Below, one piece after another: positions 24,608-36,331 of a DNA stretch of 64,000 nucleotides (position 1 is its first letter; the number at the start of each line of letters is the position of its first letter). The stretch lies in assembly GCF_020921035.1 (NCBI RefSeq), contig NC_063151.1, forward strand, positions 30,634,934 to 30,698,933, written 5' to 3'. Source of the stretch: Rhodamnia argentea. Lineage: Eukaryota > Streptophyta > Magnoliopsida > Myrtales > Myrtaceae. Both the position numbers and the translations under genes were made by a program. Under the pieces are notes generated by a model. The model searched no databases, was not told where the DNA came from, and worked only from the letters and a program-made list of their open reading frames with translations.

Positions 24608-25897
24608 TAGCAACCTTTGCCACTAGCAAACTCCCTGTGACTGACCCTTTGGGTGATTCTGAGCTGCTGGGGTTTTGAGGATTTATACTTTTTCAGAAAG
24701 ACGGAACAGAGAGAGAGAGCAGCGAACGATTCTTCGAGCATCTACTTGGTTTTTTCCATGACCACCGGTAGAAAACGATCACAAAATGATACAACTTGTA
24801 CACTCTTTTCCAAAAGTGATATGGCAGCGTCATCCAGCGTATCCACCACTTTAATCTAAACAAAGGCAACTGAAGCTTATTTATATTATGATATTTGCGA
24901 TGGATTATCATCTCGTACTCTAAATTGAGTGTTTATGTCTAGTAGAAATAAGGGATCTAATCTGGAATCTCGCTTCTATTGAACTTCGAGATCTTGTCAA
25001 CACTTCGATCGTGCAAAATGGACATCATGTAGACATGTCGTGGATCCACTCAATACTAGTAAGTACAAGCCAAATTCTAGGAAACGAAAAGGCATCAATT
25101 GAAATATTAGATTGAAATTTTACTAGGTATTTCCACAAAAGGAAAGAAAAAACAAAAATTCACGCGATGATCGCCATGTATACATACCAGTTACTTGAAT
25201 ATTGAGATATAGTACTAGTGAATGAGATTCTCTTCTTTTCCATTGTACAAGTGTATAAATTTTGATTTAATGTGCAATGAAGTTCCTGAATTTTAAATGT
25301 GTTTGATGAGACCCTTGAACTTTAACTCAATGTACAATGTCGTTCCTAAATTTTTAACTTTTTCAATGTAATTCATGAATTTTTGGTACATATTCGATTT
25401 AATTTCTGAATTGTATGAAAATGTTCAATGTTGTCCTTAAACTTAAGTTAATAAAAAGACTATACTTAATATTTTCATACATTTCAACGACCAAATCGAA
25501 CATGTATCAGAAATTCTAGAGTTCATATTGAACAAATTAAAAATTCAAATATGACATTACACATTGGGCTAAAGTTCAAGGACTATATTAAACAAATTAA
25601 AATTCAAAGGCCATATTGCTTATTGAGCTAAAGTTCAGGGATTACGTGTGTTATTTACCCATAATGTTATCATCAGCTAGGTTTTCTACTAGTATAGCAG
25701 ATGCAAATCACCTATTAATGAAGAACATGCAAATTCTCATTCGTCAAATTGAAATGAACACTGATCGCATATGAAACATGAAGAAATCTAAAATTGCAGA
25801 AACAGTATGATCGAAAGCCACAAAAAACTCCCCCAAGCAAGAACTCGAATTCAATAGCAAAATCCCGTTTTGCATAGAGCCAACCAAACCCAGATTC
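24608..25897. other. Intergenic region with a foldback MITE
   Basis: This holds the promoter side of the U11/U12-25K gene, AT-rich sequence, the foldback element at about 25250-25660 and the 3' flank of the GST gene. No gene was seen. Confidence 0.6.
25250..25660. mobile_element. Foldback (hairpin) MITE with roughly 200-bp arms
   Basis: The left half (ccttgaactttaactcaatg, gtacatattcgatttaattt, tgtccttaaacttaagttaa) is matched in reverse complement by the right half (attgggctaaagttcaagga, cgaccaaatcgaacatgtat), with the centre near 25455. Each arm also contains internal repeats of a 'ttgaactttagctcaatg'-like unit. It has no coding capacity. This is a common plant hairpin element; the superfamily is uncertain and the ends are approximate. 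Confidence 0.75.
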
Positions 25898-26987
25898 TCA
25901 CTTGCTCTTCTGCATCTCCACAACTTTCTTCCACGAGTCTCGGCTCGAGATCTCATTCCACCACCGGTCGACATTCTTTCTCGAGCTGAAGGCCTCTCCC
26001 CGATTCCCCACGGTCACCAAGTAGTGCGTGTTTGGCAAGTGTGACAGATCGGCCAGAGTGAACTCGTCACCCGCCAGGAACCTGCTGCTCTCCAGTCTCT
26101 GGTCGTAAATGTCGAGCACCTTTGACAGCTTCTGGTCATTCAGTTTGATCTGTGCTTCATCTTGCTTTATATTCACCCGGGGCGCAAACGCTAGCTGAAA
26201 AACCAGAGTCGAGGACGGAGGGTTGTAACTCTGGCCCTCGGCCTCTAGCCATTGCTCTATGGAGGCCTTGACCAGCGGATTCGTGCTGTACAAGCTCTTG
26301 TTGCCCTTGTCCGCATGCTTCTCGCAGATGTAGCGACAGATCGCTCTGGACTCTGCAAGCAAATTGATCGAATCAAGCAAGCCAGCGAAATGACGCCGCG
26401 GATTAAGTAGCTGTCATTTTAACTTGACATCTAGTAATACCATTCAAACCAGTGAACAGATGCAACAGAGGCATTTGTGATGACAATCATCGAAAATCTT
26501 GATTAAAGGACATCTAGGTATCAAATTGCGGTACAGATAATTGTATTCTCACACTCTAACAAGGAAAAAAAATACTGAGTCGCTGCTGTAATTTGGCTTA
26601 GATCAATCAACAAATTAGCAGTACCAATCATATGACACGAGAACTGGATGAGGAGATACAACAAATGAGGATGTGGGTGTCTGTACCGAAAATGGTGATG
26701 CTCTCATCTTGGAATGCAGGGACTTGGCCAAAGGGCTGTTCATAGTATGCCAGAGGGGATGTTAAAAAGAAATCCTGAAAAAAATTAAAGAACTAGATTT
26801 ATTGAACGCAGAGAAACTCTGGGTAAGAGATAACCTGGATCTTGAGATAGTCAGGTTTCTTGTGCTCCCCTTTGGCCATGTTGACAGGGACGAGCTGAAA
26901 CTCCACATCTTTCTCGAGCAGACAAGCAAGCACCCTCGAAACTGCAGTCGACAATGGTGGTCCGTACACCTTCACCGGGGCAGCCAT
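25898..26987 (-). CDS. Phi-class glutathione S-transferase (GSTF), 3 exons
   Basis: Cytosolic enzyme conjugating glutathione to electrophiles, or acting as a ligand carrier. Exons in transcript order: 26987-26835, 26735-26687, 26352-25898; 657 nt, 218 aa, normal for the family. The three-exon layout is that of plant phi GSTs. The N-terminal thioredoxin fold carries the catalytic Ser (S13 in GPPLSTAVSRVL), the GSH-binding QPFGQVPAF stretch and the ESRAI motif (68-72). The all-helical domain includes LDIYDQRLESSRFLAGDEFTLADLSHLP and RWWNEIS. Exon 2 is modelled from the acceptor ending ctatgaacag because this gives the conserved KIQ-PFGQVP junction. An earlier acceptor would add 13 residues in frame. 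It resembles the GSTF9-12 group, but I cannot assign the exact member. Confidence 0.93.
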
Positions 26988-27560
26988 TTTTGTGGGTGTG
27001 TGAGAGAGGGAGATTGTTCGTTCAGTTGTTGTTTCCCTGTTCAAGTTCCGGCCACACAAAATGGACTTGTCTCGCCCACTTTATCCTTTACTTGATGAGG
27101 GGGGTTCAGTTGGGTCCACCAACGGGCAAGAAGAGCCTAGGGCGGCACTAAAGGAGGAATCGGACAAGATGCTAACAAGCATCTAGCTCTGCATTAACTA
27201 TTGCACATTAACCAAACACCAGAACAAAGTTGTCCCCTTTAATCCTCGCTAACCAGAACATTAGTTTTTCCACGTTTCTTGTACTTCATCCGCCAAAGGA
27301 CACAGACGATGAAATAGGAAGCAAAGAATCAGAGTAAAGAAGACCGGAGTCAAATGACACCGCAAAGTCTAAGCAAAAGATTATCCAGGTAATCTTTTAT
27401 TAGTTCACTGGAGATGCTACATTCATAGCGGAATTATACAAATGCCTTTTTCACGTAGGTGTCATGGTTAAAACACTGTTCTGTCACTATCGGATATGAC
27501 ATCCTTGAATCTGGGACTTTGTGGGAGTATTATCTGGTGCTCGTCCATACTGGAGTATAA
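26988..27560. other. Intergenic region between the GST and MSL genes
   Basis: GST promoter side and MSL 3' flank. No gene, repeat or RNA was recognised. Confidence 0.55.
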
Positions 27561-30500
27561 TCAGCTGCCGGCCGCTGTCCAATTTGAAGGAAGCCTGGTT
27601 GAATTTGGCTCGGGTAAGCTTTGGATGTTCACATCAAGAGGCAGCAACCGGTACTCAATGTCGAGCTCTTTGAAGATTTTGATCATCTCTTCAACCAAAA
27701 GAGCTCTCCTGACAAATTTTTCACCCATGTCCTGATGATTCATTCGGTGTGTGAGCCAAACTGACATCAGCACTCTGTTCAAGTCTTCAATCTCCCTAGT
27801 CACCACCATTGGCGCCGGATGCCAGTGATCACTCCTGCTCTCAATATAGCTGCAACAACAAGGACATCAAACCATTTGGACTAGAACATATATCTACTGA
27901 GGCAATCGTGACCACCATCCATGTAAGGCATTTTGTCCTCAGTAATCAACCAACATAAAATTTAACGTTTGGAAGAGATGAACCTAAAAACAAAAGGAAA
28001 TGTCTCCTCCCTACCTGACAATTAGTTCCTTCATGATAGCAACTATCTCGGCCGGAGTCGAGATATGGATAGAGAAATCGACTCCATCACCCATATCTGG
28101 GCTCCTGTAGTAATTACTTATGGGCTTGGTAGCTAAGACACTGTTTGGGTATACAATTTTTTGGTTGTCATACCTCAGGAAGACTGTAGTCAGTATATTT
28201 ATCTCTTCCACCACCATCTGTGAGCAAAATAAAGAGATTAAGGTAGCCCTAAGATGGAAAGAGAGGCTCAAGAGAGAGTGTACACAGAAAAGGGTCTTTT
28301 ACCTGTACTCCGTCCAGCTCGCAGCGGTCACCCACATCAAATGGATGTATTACAAAGAGATAGATGATAGCTTCGAAAATGGTCTTGCAGGTATTCCCAA
28401 AGATGAATGCCATGACAAGAAGCTGAGAGCTTATGACAATAAGGAAGTGGGTGACGTCAACTTGCAGTATAGTGAGGCCAATTACCATGATGATGAAAGC
28501 TATGATGACATTCAACAAATTATGAAGTTTGTCCACGGCAGTTTTAGTGTCGTTTAGAGACAAAGCAAGTGCCCTCCTCTCTCTAAATGCATTCACCTGC
28601 AAAAGGCATTAAACAAGTTTCAAATGACAAAAGACCCATGACATATACTACACCAACCGACAATTGCTTCCATCAATTGTGCATATACAACATTCCACCT
28701 AGTGAAAGGAGAAAAAAGAACACGTAAACCTGGAACTACTGAAGTTTTATTGGCTGGATTATTCTTTTACTGACTAGGTCTTGAGTCATTCTCATGGTCA
28801 GAAGAAGAAACCATAACTTTATTATTGACCAGAAAGAAGGGAAACAATAACCTTATTTAACTAGAGCTGGTCAAAATATTTAACTGGAGAAAAGAAGCTC
28901 TTACCACCCAATTTTTAAGAGACTGCCAGCTGATTCCCTCACGTTCAGATACTGCTCCGAAGAGATGCATTGCCTTGTAAGCTTCATCTTTACTCATGAA
29001 GCGCATCACATCATCCAAATAAATGCACCTATTGAAAAATGAATGAGAATTATCAACACCTACAATTGGATAATCAGTGACAAAGCATACCTAATATCGG
29101 AACAAAGAAATTTATCCCACGATATAATTGTTTAAGGGGTATGCTATTTCTCAAAAGCACCAACGCGATAGCCTTATCTTACCATCTATTTGCAAATGTC
29201 AGTGTGTTTACTCCACGAAGCCTCATTCCAATTCATAAGATACTTAAAGAAAACAAGAAATTAAGCAGAAAACTCTTTTTTATCCCGTTCTAATATAACT
29301 CGAAGCATGACAAACAGTACAATCCCACATATGATATTTTGACCTGGAATATTTCTTAAACGTCCTCAATTAGTTGACTAAGCATCAGCTGATGCATTGA
29401 CTTTGTCTATTAGAACCGATAAGGAGCAAAGTCAGTTCAATGTCTCCGGTGTCTCATCAGCACAGGTCACCCAAGTTAATGGAAATTTTGGAGCAGCCAT
29501 GATATTTTACATCGGAAAATCATAGTAACTGGCCAGTGCACAACTTCTGAAATATTTCCTTATTATGCCGCGATGTTGAGCATTTGATATATGAAGGAAG
29601 CAACTTACTTTGAACCCCGCTTAGCAACGTTCCAGAATATCCTTTTGGCTGCTTTCTCTGCCTCATGTTCACTTCTTATCTCCAATGCAGCCTTATCCTC
29701 CATATCAGAACAATGAATGTGCTCATCCAGAGTAGATAAGTTGCCATTCCTTATAATATTCATCAACCTCTTCATCTTCCAAGCCGATACATTCTTTTGA
29801 TTCAGCCTGTGCAGTTGCTCAATCAGGATCTTCCCATCCTGGCCGAGCGAAGCCTCCCTTGAAAGCCGAGGGCTCTTCCCAATGATGGGGCTCCTTCCGT
29901 TCCCCTTGAATTTGTCGCTCCTCGGGAGAAGAGTTTCCCTGAGATCGCTTGGAATGTTGGCCCCTGCATCGTGAAGCACTCGGAACTCAGCAATTGCCCT
30001 CTCCTCCTCTTCGTTGTAGAACTTCTTGAACAGTGGCGGACCCGAGAGCGTCTCTATCAAGTACTGATTGAAGAGGGATTCCTGAATCCTCTCAAAGAAG
30101 GTGTTCACGTGAAACGACGAGGCAAGGACCTTAATGAGCAGAGTCTTCAGGAGCCAGCTCACCGCGCCTATGAAAACGCACACTAGTATCTTTGTTACTC
30201 TAGGCAATATCCTGCTCTTAGTCTCCTTCTCAACCTTATCATCGAACACACAATTCCACACAAGCAGGACGAGACCAAACCAGATACAATATCGGACAGC
30301 TTTCTTCAATCCGTAAACGAAGTACAAAACTCTCTTCCTCAGTATGAAATTCCGCTCAATCAAGAACACAGCCAATCTGATCAACCAACCAGACACTAAA
30401 TTTCCACAAATAAGCGCGAAAACCATGACCTCCCACCTCCACAGAGGAAGATCCCACAGTTTTTGCCTCTTTAGCGCATTTATCCAAAGACTACAAACTA

Positions 30501-31047
30501 CAGCTGCGATAATCAGAACGAGACTCACGAATTGAAACACCGTCCACACGCTGAGCTTCGTCTCTTTGTACTCCTCGGGAATGTCCTCGAGATCGTCCTC
30601 TTCTTCTTCGCGATCCTCGCCGCCTTTTGCCGAAAACGGTCTGGAATCCGCCGCGATCCTCGACAGCTGCTGCCATTGGTCCTCGGGAGGATCCAGAAGC
30701 CTCGATTTCGGTCGGTTCACGAGCAGCCGCGAGTGCCGCCGAGACGAAGCGTCGGAGCCGGGAGGCAACGCCTCCTCCGCGCGCGAGCTGGACGAAATCC
30801 TCGGGTTCTCGTCGATGGGCAACTCTTTCCACTGCTGGCCGACGGCTCCACCCGAGCTCTCCCGGAACGAGGCCGCGGGTTCCTCCGGCGACCCACTCCC
30901 CGGGGTTTCCAGCCCGACGCCGGAGCTGATCAGTTCGCGCTCTGCATTTGCGTGGGAGGCGACGTTCTCAACATTGACCACCACGACTTCGATCTCCCGG
31001 GGAACCCGAGGGGCGTCGACGGGCCGCGCCATGCTCGACGGAAGCAT
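27561..31047 (-). CDS. MscS-like mechanosensitive ion channel, MSL10-like, 5 exons
   Basis: Plasma-membrane stretch-gated channel of the plant MSL4-10 group. Exons in transcript order: 31047-29609, 29028-28905, 28596-28303, 28217-28015, 27849-27561; 2349 nt, 782 aa (AtMSL10 is about 734). The long hydrophilic N-terminus (1-160) is Ser/Glu-rich with an acidic run (EDREEEEDDLEDIPEE). Membrane helices lie near 166-190, 205-230, 250-268 and 283-305. Two more sit in exon 3 (522-619), including the pore helix (SSQLLVMAFIFGNTCK) followed by HPFDVGDRCELDGVQ. The C-terminal MscS beta domain follows (FLRYDNQKIVYPNSVL, SNYYRSPDMGD). The start at 31047 (MLPSSMARP) is the first in-frame ATG; 31032 would give 777 aa. 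The region just upstream has GA repeats (near 31115). MSL9 and MSL10 cannot be separated by eye. Confidence 0.93.
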
Positions 31048-32059
31048 CTCGAGGGTTGAAGGAGGAGGTGAATGCAGTGCGAGAGAGCCCGCGGAGGTTT
31101 ACCAGTGGCTTCTGGAGAGAGAGAGAGAGAAAGTGCATGGTAGACGAAAAGGCATGCATTGGGAGCGAGAGGGAGGGAGAGAAGAGAAGGGTGGCGCTTC
31201 TTCAAGAGACTTCTTCTGCTTCTGCAAAAGCAGGAGAAACGCGTGCTGTGCTCCTTTGCTCGACAGCTCGCGGCTCTACTGGCAGACTCTACAGCGACTC
31301 CACCTTGAATTTGGTACGACCACGATCCGATCCGATGGAGAATCCGAGTCGAAAAGAACAGGGTCGAATGCTTGTCTTTTTTTTTTTTTTTTCTCAAGGG
31401 TGGTCGAATGGTGTTACGTGGCCGACCAGTCTTCTTATGATTCACCCACCATAACGAAAAACCAAACGTGTTTCATTCTCCACTACCCTAATTAACCCAA
31501 TAATCAAATGCAAAATACAGAATATTTGGGTAACTGATAAATTTGAAATTTAGTCCTCATGAAAAAACTAAGAAAATCAACCAAAAAAATTATATTAATA
31601 GATAAAAGAGATCGCGTGCGTATTAAAAAAACATATATAATCCGTATAATTTAAGCCCTTATCACATGTAAATCAGATTACGCATGACATGACACGTAGA
31701 ATCTCATGAATTGATTCACAAGATGTAATTAGTACGTCTCGTATTTTATATTAAAATTTAAAATGATTTGTCAAAAAATAGATTTTCGTAAAGAGTGCTT
31801 TTGTAAAAGATGTTGAACAATTGAGCGAAGAAAAATAGTTTTCAATAATTTAATTTTACGGTTTTATAATGTAATTAATACACCGAAGATTAGTAGGAGC
31901 CCACCCCATTTTAGCTATTTTTATTTTTCCTTCTCTTTTTCATATGTCTTAGCATTTAAATTAGTGGCTCTCCTCTCCCTTTGACCTCCCCTGCTTCTGA
32001 AAATTCAGTTTCGAATCAAATTTAACCACCAGCTGCTCTCCCTCCGACAAGCCATCGCC
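31048..32059. other. Intergenic region between divergent genes
   Basis: This is a shared upstream region of the MSL gene (-) and the zinc-finger gene (+). It has a GA-rich tract near 31115-31200 on the MSL side and a poly-T run near 31379. The middle (31500-31990) is very AT-rich. No gene was seen. Confidence 0.55.
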
Positions 32060-33108
32060 ATGGAAGCTCTCGCCTCCTCCTCCTCCGCCGTCGCCGCCGC
32101 CGCCGCCGCGACCATCTTCTCCACTTCGCCTTCGCCTCCTCTCTCCGTCTTCTCTCCGGCCAGACCAAACGACTCTTCCACCAGATTCGTCCGCTTCCTC
32201 GCGCCCTCCAAGAGTAGAAGCTCTTCACTCGTCGCTCTCATCTCCACCTCGTTTCGTTCGTCGTCCTCGATGTCTCTGTCTAACGAAGAGGGCCTTGTTT
32301 GTTTTCAACAGGGAACGACGACGATTCCGACCTCCGTTTGGACTCCAGCGAGCAGAATCTGCTTCCCGTCCTCAGCAATCGCACTCTCTCCAAGGTAATT
32401 TTACGGCGATCGCTTGATCGGCGATGGGAGTTTCAATATTAGCTGAATTTCAGAGTCATCGGTGTAATTGAGTAGCCTACGGTTTTGGTTGTGATCGAAA
32501 CTAGGACGCGGCCATGGGATTGGTGCTGAGTGCGGCTTCTGTGAGAGGCTGGACCACTGATTCTGGAATGGAAGGTCCCGTGGCTCCTACAGGTGCTGAG
32601 GGAGGATCGGGGACGGAGCGGGTCTCGACCTTCCCGTGGTCTCTTTTCACCAAATCACCTCGCCGGCGGATGCGAGTCGCCTTCACTTGCAACGTCTGCG
32701 GTCAGCGAACCACTCGTGCCATCAATCCGCATGCCTACACCGATGGCACCGTCTTTGTTCAGGTAATTTCCTGATACTGAAGAGAAACAAAACCAAGACT
32801 TGCTTTCTCCGTTGATGATGATGAGTTCGCATGACAGAAAAGACAATTTATTATGTTTATCGCATAGCTCATTTTTCAGTATGATTAATCATTTAGGTTA
32901 GAATAAGGAAATGGGCTTTGTCATGTATTTGCAGTGTTGCGGTTGCAATATCTTTCACAAGCTGGTGGATAATTTGAACCTGTTTCATGAGATGAAATGC
33001 TACGTGAACCCAAGCTTTAACTACAAGGAACCCGGGGGTGACATTGGCTTCAACTACTTGAATATTGCTGATGATGGTGATGAGAGCAATGATGTATTTC
33101 CAATCTAG
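32060..33108 (+). CDS. DNL-type (Zim17/HEP) zinc-finger protein, probably plastid, 4 exons
   Basis: Relative of the Hsp70-escort proteins (yeast Zim17/Hep1), which keep organellar Hsp70 soluble; most like the plastid member (At5g27280-like). Exons: 32060-32213, 32312-32394, 32505-32762, 32935-33108; 669 nt, 222 aa. The N-terminus is an Ala/Ser-rich plastid transit peptide. A conserved stretch (RGWTTDSGMEGP, FPWSLFTKSPRRRM) precedes the zinc ribbon: C141/C144 (TCNVCGQRTTRAINPHAYTDG) and C166/C169 (QCCGCN), then HKLVDNL with the diagnostic DNL, and an acidic C-terminus. The first intron (gtagaa...caacag, 98 nt) was inferred because the transit peptide and the NDDDSDLRL stretch lie in different frames and this pair joins them in phase. 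It is the least certain junction. Confidence 0.88.
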
Positions 33109-34960
33109 TGGGATTAGCGGTGCCAAATTGTACATTCTCCTGGTGATTTTGTGAATTGTTGTGTATATAGTTTGCATCTTCGCTTTTGATGGGCTCTTTG
33201 TATTTACATTAACATTATATATCATCAATGAATTCTTGTCGGTCGAAACTATATTTAGATTAAGATTGCCTTGTCCTTAAGGGTGGAGATAGTACAACAT
33301 TATTGTTGGAATGGAGATGTTATATTGCCAATATCATGTTTTTGCTTAATCAATCATATAACGTGTTCACTATAAATTAGCGAATCTGTATTCATCGGGA
33401 TCTTTATCTTAGTTTTCCTTTTTCATGTCCAATATGATTTGTCTAGCTCGACATTCTTTACGTATGAATTTGGATGACTTACAAAGATTTCTATGTGGTT
33501 TATAAGTACTGTTTAGTCCTGCATATGTATATCTTGATCATGAATGAAGTCTCTCCGTGACCGCGTAATCTTTTACTACAAATGCACTTCCTATCGGTTG
33601 TCTAAAAGTTTTCCTCAGATTTGTCGGTAAGCTAGAAATGTTTGGTCTCCAGCAAGACGGTCAATATTCTCAGCTGGTTAGCCATAATATGTACTGTTGT
33701 ACACATGAGCTTACATAACAAAAGCTCCTGTGAGCTGGATGCAGATTTGGTTTCAGCTTTACCGGTCTCAGACAAGGCATCAAGTCAGATGTTTTGCATT
33801 GTTACGAGCTGCGAAATAAGCAGCAAATTTTCTCCAGTCTCATACCAGAAGCTGATCTTTAGTTGTCTTTCCATCTCATGTTGGAAATCATTCCGCTTTG
33901 AGAAGGCAGCATTATTTTGTGGAAATCAGTTGCATGTGCAGTTATAACAGGCTTTGGCTACTATAATTCTGCCCCAAGAGGATTAACTTGAATCTCTTGG
34001 TTGATGCCTAAAACTAGTTGGGAGCTGGCGGTAGGATACAGAATGTTAGCATATATTAGCTCACATGGAGATCTTGATGCTTGACCCTGCATCGTCTGTG
34101 GTTCTTCCATTGCTTAGTGACTGAGGAGTGGGTATGATCAATTTCACTAGTGGGAGGAATTTTTTTTTTTTCCCGCATTCCTGATTGCTGGATCGTCTCT
34201 TTGTTGCGGTTAAATTAGCACTCCTGTAAAAATCTTGCTTAGACCTTCTGGTCCTTTTCCAGATAATTACCTATGGTTGTGGTGCTTAGAGGCTTTTCGC
34301 ATTCTTTACATCGACTGCCCGTTTTGGCAAACTAATATCATTACAGATGCTCTGCCTTTTTATTCACTTGTGTGGGATGCGGTTCCTCAGCTGTGGTGAG
34401 ATCTGACGACGGGCAAGTTTTTCATCGACTAAGGAATATCGAAAACTCCCAAGGAACATTTCGCTAAATGTCTGCCATTGCCATTCGTCACTCTTGCATG
34501 AGGATTTTTATCAAGTGTTACTTCCTATGTCTGGGATTACGATAGTCTGTCCATATCCGAAGAAGCTTTAGCAAATTTTTGTCCCCATCCAACGTTCGAG
34601 AAAGAGACGAACCCAGAATTCATTTGTGCTTCTCGTGAGGCGCTGCGTTACCTTTTACGTCGAAAATATCTAGTACCAATGAATGGACCCCGATGTACAC
34701 GGGCCATGCTAAGTTGCTCATTGTCGGGGTTGCCCATCAGGTCTAAAGAAAAACACAAAAGAGAGAATTGCGAAATCTGTTTCCTAGCCCGTCATTTTCT
34801 TTGAGAGAAGCCTAGTTTCTTCCACTAATCTTCTAGCCATGTTAGGAACCACGAACATTGGGAATTATAGTATCTGAACCACGTGAAAGCATGACGTTGT
34901 CCATCACCATTGTGTGCTACTACAAATAATCGAATTAGGGCATCATGGTATTCAAATCAC

Positions 34961-35020
34961 ATTTTGAGACGTCCCATGGAGAAGGAGACTATTTTGAGAC
35001 GTCCCATGGAGAAGGAGTCT
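34961..35020. repeat. Two-copy 30-bp tandem repeat
   Basis: The unit attttgagacgtcccatgga plus gaaggagact occurs at 34961-34990. It is repeated at 34991-35020 with two differences near its end (gaaggagtct). Confidence 0.9.
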
Positions 35021-35329
35021 TGCAGTCGTAACCTTCTAATAACGTTATGGGTTTTGCTAACGTAATAATCTTTAGATAACCATGAGAGTAACATCATATT
35101 GTGGTCTACAAATTCTTAAAAGAGTGAAATCCATAATAATTTCTAATTATTTGTTAGAGAAATATTTATGTGACTGTGTTTAATCTACTATGAGATTAAT
35201 AGCATACTTTGGACCCACAAAAAAAGAAATTACAGTGGGGTCCACTTCTTCAAGTAACCAGGAACATGTTACTCTCACGGTCGTCCTAAGGTCGTTATCC
35301 TAGCAAAGCCCTTATTTATTATTGAGAAA

Positions 35330-35515
35330 ATTGCAAATAATGGCTTGAAGTGTTCTCGTTTTCTCGAATAAGAGGTTGAAGTGGATATTATTTCAAATAA
35401 ATGTATGAAAATACCTTTGGTCAAACCCTTCTTTGAAATAATGAGAGCACTTTAGACTCTTATTTGAAACAAAAGATCCACTTTAAATCCTTATTTAAAA
35501 AATTTATATTTATTA
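35330..35515. mobile_element. Small foldback MITE-like stretch
   Basis: The left part (aataagaggttgaagtggat, attatttcaaataa) pairs with the right part (ttatttgaaacaaaagatcc, actttaaatccttattt) as imperfect inverted repeats around about 35430. It is non-coding. Ends and superfamily are uncertain. Confidence 0.5.
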
Positions 35516-35582
35516 TTTAATTTTTTTCGGCTCGAAACAAACCGTTACAAAATTTTGTGTCCCTTTGCATCACATACCTCAG

Positions 35583-36062
35583 TAGGGGTGAGCAACTGGA
35601 TCGGGTTTACTCGAAACCCGAATCGGACCACCCGAAAAATAGGTTTGGGAACCGCTTCTCGTTCAAACCGGTTCTAAATTTTGGGAATTGGTGGGAACCG
35701 GGCATTTTCTCTTTTCCAAGGACTTAGGAACCGAATCGATTTTGAAACTGGTTTTTAGCTATTGTTAAAAAAAAAAAGAAAACAAAGTCTAGCTCACCTC
35801 ACCTTTTTGATATATTGTAATTTCTATTGCTTATATTATGCGTTGTTACTTTTGGCGGACAGTGAGTTTTATTATTCATCTTTTACTTTAAATTGTTTCA
35901 TTACTACTCATATTATTTGCTGAAAAAAAAAAAAAAAGGTTCTCAGGTAGATTACAAGATAGGTGGATAGGTTTCACATTTCAAAAATTTGAAATCAGTT
36001 ACAACATGGTCGATTTTAGGATCTAAATTCGGAACCTATCCACCCGGCCGTGCTCATCCCCC
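35583..36062. mobile_element. hAT-like non-autonomous element
   Basis: It starts with taggggtgagca, a terminal motif typical of plant hAT MITEs, and ends near 36062 with the inverted form (tgctcatcccc). The interior has repeated ggaaccg / aaccggttc motifs. No coding region is present. An 8-bp target duplication is not evident, so the right end is provisional. Confidence 0.55.
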
Positions 36063-36331
36063 GTGCCGCATATCCATCCCATGCCACGTCAGAAGGCATC
36101 GCGAAATTCAGCCAACGAGAGAGATTCTCTCGGATAACAGTCATCTCCATTTCATCATCTTCACACATCCGTGGCCACCGCCTCCACACCACACAATCGC
36201 AATCTCTCGCTCTCGACTCTCTCCCATCACGTTATAACCCTCCTCACCTTCTCACTCCCTTTGCTTTCATCATCCTCGGCAACCAAAAACAACCACACCA
36301 GCACCGACTCAATCGCCACTAAACTGAAGTA

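Larger units (their letters stand above)
33109..36331. other. Intergenic region with small repeats and two MITE-like elements
   Basis: About 3.2 kb without a recognisable gene. It contains the 3' flank of the zinc-finger gene, a two-copy 30-bp tandem repeat (34961-35020), a small foldback stretch (about 35330-35515), a hAT-like element (about 35583-36062) and the plastocyanin promoter and leader. The leader near 36160-36325 is C-rich (ccaccgcctccacaccacac). Confidence 0.6.

Noticed and set aside
26736-26774. Using the upstream GST acceptor as the main model
   Set aside because: It would insert 13 residues between KIQ and PFGQVP, a junction that is otherwise continuous in phi GSTs. It is kept only as a possible isoform.
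30566-31495. Long open frame on the + strand (about 309 codons)
   Set aside because: It is the antisense shadow of MSL exon 1, whose GC-rich codons suppress stops on the other strand; it matches no family.
33642-33947. Open frame of 101 codons after the zinc-finger gene
   Set aside because: There is no similarity I recognise, and it lies in AT-rich 3' flank; not supported as a gene.
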